NCBI RefSeq assembly: GCF_014650595.1
Contig: NZ_BMVG01000028.1
Location: forward strand, 1 to 64,000
Direction: 5' to 3'
Length of the DNA: 64,000 bases
Origin: Streptomyces alanosinicus
GTDB taxonomy: Bacteria; Actinomycetota; Actinomycetes; Streptomycetales; Streptomycetaceae
Shown: piece by piece, positions 18,067 to 26,463 of the stretch
Layout: every line of letters begins with the position of its first letter
Position numbering within the stretch: the first letter of the stretch is position 1
Notes under the pieces: model-generated
Seen by the model: only the letters and a program-made list of their open reading frames with translations
Told to the model about the DNA's origin: nothing
Databases searched by the model: none
Translations under genes and position numbers: made by a program

Positions 18067-18896
18067 TGCCTCGCGAGATCATCGGCCTGGATGAGGCGGA
18101 CCGCATTCACGAGCAGCTCGGCAAGCTCGTCGAATTCCACCTGCCCGAGGCGGTGGTGGCATTCACCAGCGGGAGCTTGCCCTTTGGCGCCGCCGTCCGC
18201 GGAATCAGCGACATCGACGTCAATGTCGTCCTCCCCGCTGACACGAAGCCTGACGACGCTCTCTTTGACCGCCTGAGGGGCTTCATCGACGATTACCGCA
18301 ACCTGCATCACCAGCATGGGATGCGCCTCGACTGCCGCTACCCCGGCGAATACTTCACCGTCGGCCAAGCACACGACGCCGCAGCAGGCCGAGGTATCCC
18401 CGTGATCAACGGCAAGCCGGCGCTTCCCCGAGAGCTGGGTGACTCTTACTGGGACAGCAGTGAGGACACCTGGTACCTGGCCTGGATGGGCGCCTTGGCG
18501 TTCAGTCGGCACGTAGCCGGCAACAGAGACGTCCTCGCGGCACTGCGTAGGCGGGCGTGGGCCACCATCGTGACCCTGTGCCTCCCCGACCTCAGAAGCA
18601 GAGACTTCGATGCCGAAGACGTCATGGCCCGCATCCTCGACAAGGACCACCCCAACGGTGGCTTCGGCGTCCATCCCGGCTACCGCAGATTCGCAGAACT
18701 GGAAGCCGCTCATTGCCGACAGGCTCTAGCAGACCTCTCCACCTCCGGAATCCTTGCCCGCCAAGAGAAGGACAGCTTCTTTGTCGAGGACGACGAGCTC
18801 CTTAGCTGGGCTACGGGCCTCGCTGCCCGTCACCGAAACGGCTTCCACGCCGCGTCGCTTCTCACCGTGGCCTCCAGCCTGAGGCTCGCCATATGA
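18066..18896 (+). CDS. Nucleotidyltransferase-fold protein
   Basis: The protein has 276 residues from ATG 18066 (GGGGGA 7 nt upstream); a GTG at 18063 is also in frame. The nucleotidyltransferase signature is clear: AFTSGSLPFGAAVRGISDID followed by VNVVL, i.e. GSxxxG then SDIDVxV with two acidic metal ligands, near residues 33-53. The rest is a helical domain with GDSYWDSSEDTWYLAW. Family members transfer nucleotides to small molecules (for example aminoglycosides) or RNA. It is locked in the operon by overlaps on both sides, so an adenylylation or uridylylation step in the pathway is plausible. Confidence 0.75.
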   Translation: MPREIIGLDEADRIHEQLGKLVEFHLPEAVVAFTSGSLPFGAAVRGISDIDVNVVLPADTKPDDALFDRLRGFIDDYRNLHHQHGMRLDCRYPGEYFTVGQAHDAAAGRGIPVINGKPALPRELGDSYWDSSEDTWYLAWMGALAFSRHVAGNRDVLAALRRRAWATIVTLCLPDLRSRDFDAEDVMARILDKDHPNGGFGVHPGYRRFAELEAAHCRQALADLSTSGILARQEKDSFFVEDDELLSWATGLAARHRNGFHAASLLTVASSLRLAI

Positions 18897-20155
18897 ACAC
18901 ACCAACACTGTTCTCCGACCTTCACGTCGCCCACGACTGGCTGGCCGGCCGTGGACTTCTCCCGCCAGAGCGCCGGAGCGAGACGCTACCCACCCCACTC
19001 GTACGCCTCCACGATGGCAGCACAGTGGTCTCCTTCTGTTCGAACAACTACCTCGGCCTTAACCACCGCCCCGAAGTAAAGGCCGCAGCCACCCAAGCCC
19101 TGCACGAGCACACCCACGCCACCAGCGAATCCCGCCGTCTCGGAGGCAACCTCGGGCTACTCGGACAACTCGAATACGAACTCGCCGAGTTCAAGAAGCA
19201 GCCCTCGGCCCTCATCACAGCGACCGGGCTGTTGGCCAACATCGCAGCCGTCCACGGCATCCTCGATGCTAGCGAACTAGCGCGCCGCTGGTACGGATCC
19301 CCGCCGCCCAGCAGCCACCCGGTGGTCATCTACGACGAGCTGTGTCACCGCAGCATCCAGATGGGAGCACGGGAATCCTCGGCCGAACGGGTTCGCTTCC
19401 GCCACAACGATGCCGAACAGCTGGCCGACATCCTGGCCGTGTACATCGGGCGCGCAATCCTCGTCGTCACGGAGGGGGTGTTCAGCATGGACGGGGACAT
19501 GGCGGATCTCCCCAGCCTCGTCGAAGTGTGCGATGCGCACGGAGCAGTCCTTATGGTGGACGACGCTCACGGCACAGGCGTTTATGGCGCCGACGGATCC
19601 GGCACGGCCAACCACTTCGGTCTCACCGGCCGCGTCCCCCTCCAAGTTGCCACCCTCAGCAAAGCCTTCGGGGGCATGGGAGGAGCCGTTCTAGGTGATG
19701 AGCGGACGATCGCGATGCTCCGTACCTTCAGCTCGGGCTACCGCTTCACCTCGAGTCTGCCGGCAGAACAGGCGGCAGCGACCATCGCGGCCCTGCGGAT
19801 CCTGCGAAGCGAGCCGGCAGTACGCGAGACCCTCTGGGACAACGTGCGTCGGCTCCGCACCGGACTGGCCCGCATGGGTATCCATCCGCCAGGCGACGGG
19901 CCCATCGTCCCCCTCCATATGGGGACACCACGAGCAGCGGCAAAGTTCGAGGAGCTGATGCTCGACAAGGGGTACTGGTGCGTCGCCGTCACCCCGCCAG
20001 CGGTCTCTCCGGAGGCATGCCGTGTCCGTCTCACCGTGTCAGCCATGCATAGCAGTGAGCAGATCGACGGCCTTCTCGAACGAATCAACGATGTCTCTTC
20101 ACAGGCCCCTGCGCTCATGGGATTGGCGCGTAGTTACGCAGGAAGTGCCACTTGA
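18893..20155 (+). CDS. Alpha-oxoamine synthase (PLP, AONS/KBL/CqsA type)
   Basis: The protein has 420 residues and starts in the previous stop (ATGA). Family features in order are FCSNNYLGLNHRP, SRRLGGNLGLLGQLE, VIYDELCHRS, EGVFSMDGDMADLPSL, MVDDAHGTGVYG and the PLP lysine in TLSKAFGGMGGA (Lys257). These enzymes condense an acyl-CoA with a small amino acid to give an alpha-amino ketone with loss of CO2. Known members make biotin precursors, aminobutyrate, sphinganine and the CAI-1 autoinducer. No other biotin gene is nearby, so it is most likely not BioF. It closes the operon, ahead of a hairpin at 20187-20213. Confidence 0.85.
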   Translation: MNTPTLFSDLHVAHDWLAGRGLLPPERRSETLPTPLVRLHDGSTVVSFCSNNYLGLNHRPEVKAAATQALHEHTHATSESRRLGGNLGLLGQLEYELAEFKKQPSALITATGLLANIAAVHGILDASELARRWYGSPPPSSHPVVIYDELCHRSIQMGARESSAERVRFRHNDAEQLADILAVYIGRAILVVTEGVFSMDGDMADLPSLVEVCDAHGAVLMVDDAHGTGVYGADGSGTANHFGLTGRVPLQVATLSKAFGGMGGAVLGDERTIAMLRTFSSGYRFTSSLPAEQAAATIAALRILRSEPAVRETLWDNVRRLRTGLARMGIHPPGDGPIVPLHMGTPRAAAKFEELMLDKGYWCVAVTPPAVSPEACRVRLTVSAMHSSEQIDGLLERINDVSSQAPALMGLARSYAGSAT

Positions 20156-20186
20156 CCTGCCCAGATCCAGCCTTGATCTCTCGTGA

Positions 20187-20213
20187 CGGCTCGCTCGACC
20201 CACGAGTGAGCCG
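20187..20213. terminator. Hairpin terminator after the biosynthetic operon
   Basis: An 11-bp stem (CGGCTCGCTCG, one G-T pair) with a 5-base loop lies 32 bases past the oxoamine synthase stop. It separates the operon from lysS. Confidence 0.55.
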
Positions 20214-20377
20214 CTTCGGCACGCTGGAAGGGAGCGCGACCCAGATGACGACAAGCTGTACGCGGATGGCAAACAGCCGAGTAGACGGCCAACGTGGCGT
20301 CCAGAGACTGGCCTTGACGGTGCAGAAGATCCTTAACGGCGGCGAATCCGCAGGACGTTTCCGCCTATCCTTGTGCC

Positions 20378-21868
20378 ATGAGTGACGAGATCTACGAGGG
20401 TGCCCCGGAGCAGATGCGCGTCCGCCTGGAGAAGGTGGCGCGGCTCCGAGAGAACGGCGTCGAACCGTACCCGGTGACCTACCCGCGCACGCACACCATC
20501 GGCGACGTCCGGGTGAAATACCCCGACCTGGAAGCCGACACGGTGACCGGTGAGAAGGTCGGGATCACGGGACGGGTAATGCTGTCCCGGATCGGCGGCA
20601 AGCTCTGCTTCGCCACCCTTCGCGATGGGACCGCGGACATCCAGGTCATGATCTCGCTCGCGGGCGTCGGTGAGGAGGCGCTCAAGGCATGGAAGCGCGA
20701 CGTAGACCTCGGTGACCACATCGGCGTGACGGGCGAGGTCATCTCGTCCAAGCGTGGCGAGCTGTCGATCATGGCAGAGAGCTGGACCATCACGTCAAAG
20801 TGCCTGCGGCCGCTGCCGGAGAAGCACGCCGGGCTGACCGACCCTGAGGCGCGCGTCCGCTACCGCTATCTCGACCTCATCGTCAATGACGAGGCCCGCA
20901 AGATGGCACACCTGCGCAGCAACACCGTGCGGGCGATCCGGGACTTCTGGCACGCTGAGGGCTACCTCGAGGTCGAAACACCGATGCTTCAACGGATCCA
21001 CGGTGGCGCTGCGGCCCGGCCGTTCAAGACCCACATCAACGCCTACAACATGGAGATGTATCTCCGCATCGCGATCGAGCTTTACCTGAAGCGGCTCGTC
21101 GTCGGCGGCATCGAGAAGGTCTTCGAGATCAACCGGAACTTCCGGAACGAGGGTGCCGACTCCACGCACAACCCCGAGTTCACGATGCTCGAAACCTACG
21201 GCACCTACCTCGACTACAACGACATGGCCGACCTCACCCAGCGGTCGATCCAGCAGGCCGTCGTCGCTGCGTTGGGTACGACCGTGGTCGTCCACGACAA
21301 CGTCGAATACGACCTGGGCCTCGCCGAATGGCCGCGGAAGACCGTCTACGGCCTTGTCTCGGACGCCCTAGGCGAGGAGATCACACCGCACACCCCGATC
21401 AAGGACGTCCGTAAGCTCGCCGACGCCCGTGACGTCGCTTGGGAAGCCAAGTGGGGTCAGGGCAAGCTCGTCCAGGAAGTGTTCGAGGAGCTCGTCGAGC
21501 ACACAATCATGCAGCCCACGTTCGTCATGGACTACCCGGTCGAGACCTCGCCGCTGACCCGCCAGCATCGCTCCGAGCCGCTCCTGGCAGAGAAGTGGGA
21601 TCTGATCGGCTTCGGCGCCGAACTGGGCACCGCCTACTCGGAGCTAGTCGACCCAATTGAGCAACGCCGACGCCTCACCGAGCAGTCCCTGCTAGCCGCA
21701 GGCGGCGATCCGGAAGCCATGCAACTCGACGAGGACTTCATCCATGCCCTGGAATACGGCATGCCCCCCACGGGCGGCATGGGCATGGGCATCGACCGCC
21801 TGATCATGGCCTTCACCGGCAAAAATATTCGCGAAACCATCCTGTTCCCTCTGGTGAAGCCCAGCTGA
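20378..21868 (+). CDS. lysS: Class II lysyl-tRNA synthetase
   Basis: The protein has 496 residues, the normal length. It has an N-terminal OB-fold anticodon domain (VGITGRVMLSRIGGKLCFATL) and the three class II motifs: motif 1 around MLQRIHGGAAARPF, motif 2 FEINRNFRNEG, and motif 3 GMGMGIDRLIMAF. It charges tRNA-Lys. There is no ribosome site, and TATCCT ends 6 bases before the ATG, so a leaderless message is likely. It lies between the alpha-oxoamine synthase operon and a tRNA-Lys gene. Many Streptomyces have a class I LysRS as the main enzyme, so this could be a second, possibly pathway-linked or resistance copy; the rest of the genome would have to be checked. Confidence 0.9.
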   Translation: MSDEIYEGAPEQMRVRLEKVARLRENGVEPYPVTYPRTHTIGDVRVKYPDLEADTVTGEKVGITGRVMLSRIGGKLCFATLRDGTADIQVMISLAGVGEEALKAWKRDVDLGDHIGVTGEVISSKRGELSIMAESWTITSKCLRPLPEKHAGLTDPEARVRYRYLDLIVNDEARKMAHLRSNTVRAIRDFWHAEGYLEVETPMLQRIHGGAAARPFKTHINAYNMEMYLRIAIELYLKRLVVGGIEKVFEINRNFRNEGADSTHNPEFTMLETYGTYLDYNDMADLTQRSIQQAVVAALGTTVVVHDNVEYDLGLAEWPRKTVYGLVSDALGEEITPHTPIKDVRKLADARDVAWEAKWGQGKLVQEVFEELVEHTIMQPTFVMDYPVETSPLTRQHRSEPLLAEKWDLIGFGAELGTAYSELVDPIEQRRRLTEQSLLAAGGDPEAMQLDEDFIHALEYGMPPTGGMGMGIDRLIMAFTGKNIRETILFPLVKPS

Positions 21869-22138
21869 CACGGTTCCCAGCGTTCCAACGGGAAGCCGGC
21901 ACAGGGGGCCGGTGGATGGACTCGGGAAGTGAGGATCTCGTGGGCTCCGGCGTTCGTTTCTGTTGCAGAGGTGTCATCGGAGAGCCGCGGTCTTGGACCA
22001 CGATCTGAGGCGCATCTCGATTTCGGCTGGGGCACCATGTGACCGAGTCGAGTGGCGGCCCTCTTGCCCAGAGAGCTCGATTGTCGCGTCGAGGGCGTGG
22101 CCTGCCACCGCCCCTCGATGCCCTCGGGAGGAACGCCA
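21869..22138. other. Intergenic region after lysS
   Basis: I see no gene here. An imperfect inverted repeat (GGTTCCC with GGGAAGCC, about 21872-21898) just after the lysS stop could act as a terminator. Confidence 0.4.
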
Positions 22139-22171
22139 AAGGCCGCCCACCTCAAGGAGGTGGGCGGCCTT
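22139..22171. terminator. Strong terminator of tRNA-Lys
   Basis: A perfect 15-bp stem (AAGGCCGCCCACCTC) with a 3-base loop lies directly 3' of the tRNA on the minus strand. It can also stop read-through from lysS on the other strand. Confidence 0.8.
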
Positions 22172-22195
22172 GCCAGTCGAGCAACATGGCGAGAG

Positions 22196-22269
22196 TGCGC
22201 CGCCAGGGACTCGAACCCCGGACCCGCTGATTAAGAGTCAGCTGCTCTAACCAACTGAGCTAGCGGCGC
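22196..22269 (-). tRNA. tRNA-Lys (CTT)
   Basis: The minus strand folds as a complete cloverleaf. The acceptor stem GCGCCGC pairs with GCGGCGC, the D arm is AGCTCAGTTGGTTAGAGC, the anticodon loop is CTCTTAA with anticodon CTT, and the T loop contains GGTTCGAGTCC. The discriminator base is A and no CCA is encoded. A TACTAT -10-like hexamer lies about 15 bases upstream. A TPase-like plus-strand reading here is only the antisense of the tRNA. Confidence 0.95.
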
Positions 22270-22462
22270 CTACTGACTCGCAAATAGTACCTTGTCCATG
22301 AGGGCACTCCGGCTGCGTCTCCGCCAGCGCGTCGAAGTCGCCAGTCCTCGGGCTTGGGAAGCATCTCGCCTGCCAAGGTGTCGGTCCCGGGGCCCCAGGC
22401 GAGAGTTCAGGACCTCGGTGTGTCCTAGCCAACCGCGTGACTGCTCCCGCCTCCCAGGCGTC

Positions 22463-23560
22463 TCAGTCATCGGTTTGACCCATGTGGAATTGCATGTCGA
22501 TTAATCTGGCTATTTCCCGCAGGACGGTTTCGTACAGATGCTCAACGAGAACTGCCTGGCTGTCGCCGAGCGAGGCGAAGCCGTCGAGCTCAGGGGCACT
22601 GTTGATCTCCAAGACGACGCAATGTTCGTCGCTCCGGTCTTCGTGCGCCACATCGTGGTGGGCCTGGGATGGGACGAGGTCGGAGTGCTCCACCCTGAGG
22701 TCGACCAGGAGGTCCACCCCTGCCAGGCGCAGTCCCGCAGTCTGGGCCGCGCGGACCGCCAAGTTGAGAACATCCGCCGGGAGTGCCTGAGACAGGTCGA
22801 CTATGTGCGCCCCGGTCGCGACATTGGCGGCATCCGCGAGAGGAACGTATTCGCCGCTGCGTGGTACACGATGCAGTCCGCCTTCTCGTCTCGCCAGCCG
22901 GGCTGCGGCTTCACCGTGATCCGGAAGCCGCTTTGCCGGCCCAGCGATCTTACTATTGGCATACAAGTCTTTGAGAAGCAGCTGGATCGAACGGCTGCCG
23001 TCACCAACGAGTACCGGCGGGATACGGCAGTACGCTGCGATTGGTGAACCGTCAAGCACCAGGACTCTGACATCGTGCCCCGGGACGAAGGGCTGAACGA
23101 GAGCGATCTTGTCCATGCGCAAGGCCCGCTTCACGGCGTGACACAAGGCTGACATGTTGTCGACCTTCTCGACCCCTTGGCCGCCGTAGCGGCTATTAGG
23201 CTTCACGACGAGCGGCCAAGAGTGCTGCATAACGAAGTTGTTAAGCTGCCGGTCGATTACCTCGTCAAGTGCACGGATCGGGAAGCTTGATGGAACCGGG
23301 ATGCCGGCATTCGCGAGGAAGTGCGCGCAGGCGTACTTGTCCCGCGCAAGGTCGGCGCTACCGGAGCGATTGATGTCGAGGTTGCCATGGCGAAAGTAAG
23401 CGATCCGGCCATTGGGGAACTTGAGCCGGGCCGCTTCGCGTCCCCATGGTTCGAGTTCCAGTACAATTCCCATCTGGGGCGCCACCCGAGAAATCACCTT
23501 GTACGCGAATGGAATGTCCGTGTCGGAGGGTCGATGGACCGCCCCGATTTCCTTCTCCAT
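22463..23560 (-). CDS. ATP-grasp ligase (cyanophycin synthetase/RimK-like)
   Basis: The protein has 365 residues, ATG 23560 with AAGGA upstream. ATP-grasp features are ARDKYACAHFLANAGIPVP (the CphA-like entry segment), WPLVVKPNSRYGGQGV (glycine-rich loop), LVQPFVPGHDVRVLVLDG, LRLAGVDLLVDL and the metal-binding CVVLEINSAPELDGF. Enzymes of this branch join amino acids through acyl phosphates, as in cyanophycin, muramyl peptide and lysine-modifying ligases. It lacks the long N- and C-terminal domains of true cyanophycin synthetase. An operator-like site lies 73 bases upstream. The nearness of tRNA-Lys and lysS makes an amino-acid substrate attractive but unproven. Confidence 0.75.
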   Translation of the reverse strand: MEKEIGAVHRPSDTDIPFAYKVISRVAPQMGIVLELEPWGREAARLKFPNGRIAYFRHGNLDINRSGSADLARDKYACAHFLANAGIPVPSSFPIRALDEVIDRQLNNFVMQHSWPLVVKPNSRYGGQGVEKVDNMSALCHAVKRALRMDKIALVQPFVPGHDVRVLVLDGSPIAAYCRIPPVLVGDGSRSIQLLLKDLYANSKIAGPAKRLPDHGEAAARLARREGGLHRVPRSGEYVPLADAANVATGAHIVDLSQALPADVLNLAVRAAQTAGLRLAGVDLLVDLRVEHSDLVPSQAHHDVAHEDRSDEHCVVLEINSAPELDGFASLGDSQAVLVEHLYETVLREIARLIDMQFHMGQTDD

Positions 23561-23632
23561 GAGTCCATCCTTGATTCCTTTGAGCTGTCACCGACCGATG
23601 CCCAGCGTGGCTCAGGAAGGCGGATCGAGCAC

Positions 23633-23651
23633 ATCACCGCCGTGATATGTC
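23633..23651 (-). promoter_or_regulatory. Operator-like palindrome, copy 4
   Basis: On the minus strand it reads GACATATCACGGCGGTGAT: a perfect ATCAC-N4-GTGAT core with AT on the left. GCACAT overlaps its plus-strand left end, as at copy 6. It lies 73 bases before the ATP-grasp gene, in the same orientation. Confidence 0.6.
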
Positions 23652-23684
23652 CACGCCCTACCCATGGCCGTCGCTCGTCGCGGG

Positions 23685-23786
23685 GTCCTTCGGGCCGTGA
23701 AGGATCTGGCCTGTGAGCTCGATCGGTACATCGAGGCCTTCGAGCAGCACGGTGATCTCGTCGGTGTTGGTGAGTAGTCGGCGCAT
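23685..23786 (-). pseudogene. Remnant of a zinc-ribbon/HTH regulator (C-terminal part)
   Basis: The minus-strand reading MRRLLTNTDEITVLLEGLDV then PIELTGQILHGPKD matches the C-terminus of the intact relatives at 24169 (ARRLTNIDKITELLAGLG, AELTGPMLR) and 37418. The zinc ribbon and the helix-turn-helix are missing. It looks like a decayed copy left beside the ATP-grasp gene. Confidence 0.55.
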
Positions 23787-24168
23787 GCCGGACACCGCGG
23801 GCGTCTTGGTCGTGGGGATTGCCGACACGGACATCCTCTCCTCGATGAACCGAGATACCGCTTGGGGACGGAAGGCCACGACCGCACTGATCCTGGGCGC
23901 CGTCGAAATGTGAGACGTCATCGTGAAGCGTTGAGCAACAGCACGTGGGGCTGATCTCCACCCGACCTGTGGGATCTAAAGGACGGAGCCCTCCATGGAC
24001 CCATAGATCTCTCTGCGGGCCATACTCAGGGCTCGGCGCAGCGCAGCGGGTTGCGTAAGAGCACTGGGGGAACTGGGCAACCTGTGCCAGTGCAGACCGG
24101 GCGGCCCGGTCTTGCCGCTGATGGAACGATGACGTGGCACTTCAAACCGAGCGCGATCGTCGGGCACG
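23787..24168. other. Intergenic region between HTH remnant and HTH gene
   Basis: I see no convincing gene in this 382-base stretch. It is probably decayed sequence between two copies of the HTH module. Confidence 0.4.
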
Positions 24169-24663
24169 TCACCCGGGCATGCCATGCCGCACGTCGGGCT
24201 CATCTCGATTCGGCCTCGGCATTCGGAGCATAGGGCCGGTGAGTTCCGCTGGAGTACCGAGCCCTGCAAGTAGCTCGGTGATCTTGTCGATGTTGGTCAA
24301 GCGTCGTGCCCTTGACTCAAGCATGGACAGGAATGCTTGGCTCAGCCCTGTGAGCTCAGCCATGTCGCTCTGCCGTAAGTCGCTGGCCACACGCACCAGT
24401 TGACACAACTTTCCAAAGTCACGAGCGACCAGTGCTTCCTGAACATCGGCACGGGCCCACACATCGCTTGCCACGCAGGGAACTGGTCCAGGCTGATTCC
24501 GCGTACTGCGCGCACAACTGCTGCAGTATGCCTCCTCGTTGTACCGGCTGAGGATGCAACGGCACTGCTTGCACCGGCGGGTGCGCTGCCCTAGGCCCTC
24601 ATCTACAGCCGGTGCTGGTGCGGGCTGCTGCGCTCGGTCGCCGGAGACGGCCAGCCAGGGCAT
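24169..24663 (-). CDS. Zinc-ribbon/HTH regulator without TPR
   Basis: The protein has about 164 residues from the ATG at 24663; a longer start at 24819 is possible. It has a zinc-ribbon-like CKQCRCILSRYNEEAYCSSCAR segment, a WARADVQEALVARDFGKLCQLV helix and an XRE-type HTH (DLRQSDMAELTGLSQAFLSM), then RRLTNIDKITELLAGLGTP. This is the same module as the N-terminus of the HTH-TPR gene at 6864 and the whole product at 37418, but it has no TPR ligand domain. It may bind the shared operator sites constitutively or compete with the full-length protein; both ideas are inferences. Confidence 0.7.
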   Translation of the reverse strand: MPWLAVSGDRAQQPAPAPAVDEGLGQRTRRCKQCRCILSRYNEEAYCSSCARSTRNQPGPVPCVASDVWARADVQEALVARDFGKLCQLVRVASDLRQSDMAELTGLSQAFLSMLESRARRLTNIDKITELLAGLGTPAELTGPMLRMPRPNRDEPDVRHGMPG

Positions 24664-25055
24664 CGCCAGAGGCGACGCTTCCTCGGCGGGTGGGCATGGA
24701 GCCTGATGTGCAAAACCTCGCCTGCTGGAGGTGCCGACCAGCACTAGATCGCCCGCGGGCTGCGCGGTGATCGCCGACAGACCCGTCGACAGGGAGGTTC
24801 TCGTCGCCGGATAGCGCATGGCGAGGCTCCATCAGTAGATCGGTGATCTTGCGCGGAACCGAGCTCGCTGAGTTGGGTTTCTGAGATCCGACGATGCCCC
24901 GAGCCCGAGAGCGCACCGGCCTGGCAGATCAGTCAAGCCATCTGGCGAGCAGGTAGGAACGTTTCTAGGGGGTTTCTCTCGGCGCTGAGGGCTCCCATGT
25001 GCACGTCAGGTGGGTAATCTCGCCATCGTCGAACGAGGACGACCGGAGGCGTGAC
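24664..25055. other. Divergent intergenic region
   Basis: This region lies between the minus-strand HTH gene and the plus-strand XRE-TPR gene. I see a GGAGG ribosome site at 25044-25048 and no convincing gene or copy of the shared palindrome. Confidence 0.45.
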
Positions 25056-26399
25056 GTGACTGGTGAGTCATTAGCAATGCACCCGCTGACCTTCGTCCGC
25101 CAGTCGAAGGGCTGGGGAAAGGCCGAGCTCGGACGGCTCATGCAGGTACGCGGCAAACAACTTGGCATCCCCCTGGCGACCAATCGCACAACCGTATGGA
25201 AGTGGGAGCAGGGCCAGGAGCCGGACGCCGACGCCCAGCGCGTCCTCGCTGACTTGCTTCAGGTTCCTTACGAACAGGTTCGGGTGGAGGGATGGCCGCG
25301 ATGGCTCCCCGTGTGGGAAGTTACCGGACTCACGGCGCCCTGGACTGAGGCGGGCACCGTTGAGGCCCTGGCTGATTTAGTGGGGAGTGGCCGCATGGAC
25401 CGTCGGGGATTTCTCACCATCACTGGTGCCGCACTGACGGGTCTCGCAGCGAGTTGGGCCGGGGCTCCCTACGCCTTTGCCTCCGCGCTCAACGGGGACC
25501 GAGTCACGGACACGATGGTCTCGACGATCGAACAGCGCATCAGCACACTCCGGACCCTCGACGACCAACTCGGGGGCGCCCGACTGCTGGAGCAGGCACG
25601 CGGCGATCTGGCTCTGATCACCAGTCTCCTGAGCGCCGGCCGGTACACAGACGAGATCCGCGTCCGCCTGTACGCCCTGGCGGCCCGGGTGTCCCATCTG
25701 ACCGGCTGGATGGCCTACGACGCTGGGCTGCGATCCGCGGGGCAGCGGTACTACATCGGGGCCCTACGCGGCGCCCGCACCGCTGGGGACGACGCCTTCG
25801 GGGCCTTCGTCCTAGCGGAGATGGGAGTTCACGTCTCCGAGGCCGGACGGACCGCCGAGCGCGTAGACCTCATCTCGACCGCCATCGACAACGCTCCTCG
25901 AACGCTGACGCCCTACACCCAGTCCTTCCTCTACCTGCATAAGGCCGAAGCACTGTCGCGAGACGGCGACCACCAGAGGGCCGGTACGGCGCTGAACCGT
26001 GCCGCTGCCCTCTGGGAGCGCCACACATTGGAAGAAACCCCGGACTGGCTCGACTGGTTCGGCGAGGCGCAACTGAAGTCGACCGAAGGCAAGGTACTGC
26101 TACGTGCCGGCCAGGTGGAGAGCGCAACGAGCTCGCTGGAGACCTCCGTCAAGAAGGCCGCCCCACGGGACAAGGCGGTACGGTCCAGCCGTCTGGCTGA
26201 AGCCCGCCTCGCCGGTAATGACCTGGACGGGGCGCTCGACGCCGCGAACTACGGCGCCGGACTCCTAGAAGACAAGGTCAGCTCCGTACGGGCACTGGAC
26301 CGCCTGAAGGAATTCTCCGAGCGACTCGAACCGCACAAATCCGTTCCAACCGTCCGCGACTTCCGTGAGCGCCTTCGGGCGCTGCCCGCCGCGAACTGA
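25056..26399 (+). CDS. XRE-family HTH / TPR regulator
   Basis: The protein has 447 residues, GTG 25056 with GGAGG 7 nt upstream. The N-terminal HTH includes FVRQSKGWGKAELGRLMQVR and TNRTTVWKWEQGQEPDADAQ. About residue 112 there is a twin-arginine-like MDRRGFLTITGAALTGLAAS stretch, internal and often seen in Streptomyces XRE-TPR proteins. TPR-like helices fill the rest. Such proteins are usually ligand-responsive regulators. It is unrelated in its HTH to the zinc-ribbon family in this window. A 9-bp hairpin overlaps its stop codon. Confidence 0.75.
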   Translation: MTGESLAMHPLTFVRQSKGWGKAELGRLMQVRGKQLGIPLATNRTTVWKWEQGQEPDADAQRVLADLLQVPYEQVRVEGWPRWLPVWEVTGLTAPWTEAGTVEALADLVGSGRMDRRGFLTITGAALTGLAASWAGAPYAFASALNGDRVTDTMVSTIEQRISTLRTLDDQLGGARLLEQARGDLALITSLLSAGRYTDEIRVRLYALAARVSHLTGWMAYDAGLRSAGQRYYIGALRGARTAGDDAFGAFVLAEMGVHVSEAGRTAERVDLISTAIDNAPRTLTPYTQSFLYLHKAEALSRDGDHQRAGTALNRAAALWERHTLEETPDWLDWFGEAQLKSTEGKVLLRAGQVESATSSLETSVKKAAPRDKAVRSSRLAEARLAGNDLDGALDAANYGAGLLEDKVSSVRALDRLKEFSERLEPHKSVPTVRDFRERLRALPAAN

Positions 26400-26410
26400 C
26401 AGGCAGCGCC
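26378..26410 (+). terminator. Hairpin overlapping the XRE-TPR stop
   Basis: GGCGCTGCC pairs with GGCAGCGCC (9 bp) across a 15-base loop that contains the stop codon at 26397-26399. It is a likely terminator, 53 bases before the next gene. Confidence 0.45.
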
Positions 26411-26463
26411 TTGTGCGAGACAGTGAGCCAGCCCTCCTCGCGGCAGGCGGCCAGAATGCCAGG

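Noticed and set aside
18893-20155. Alpha-oxoamine synthase as the biotin gene bioF
   Set aside because: No bioA, bioB or bioD is nearby, and the operon partners (nucleotidyltransferase, nucleosidase, kinase) do not fit biotin synthesis.
22039-22250. Short plus-strand frames ending in RDSNPGP-like text
   Set aside because: This text is the antisense of the tRNA-Lys T arm and acceptor stem, a common false gene.
22196-22269. tRNA-Lys as the attachment site of an integrated element
   Set aside because: I found no second copy of the tRNA 3' end and no integrase gene in the window, so there is no evidence for att sites here.
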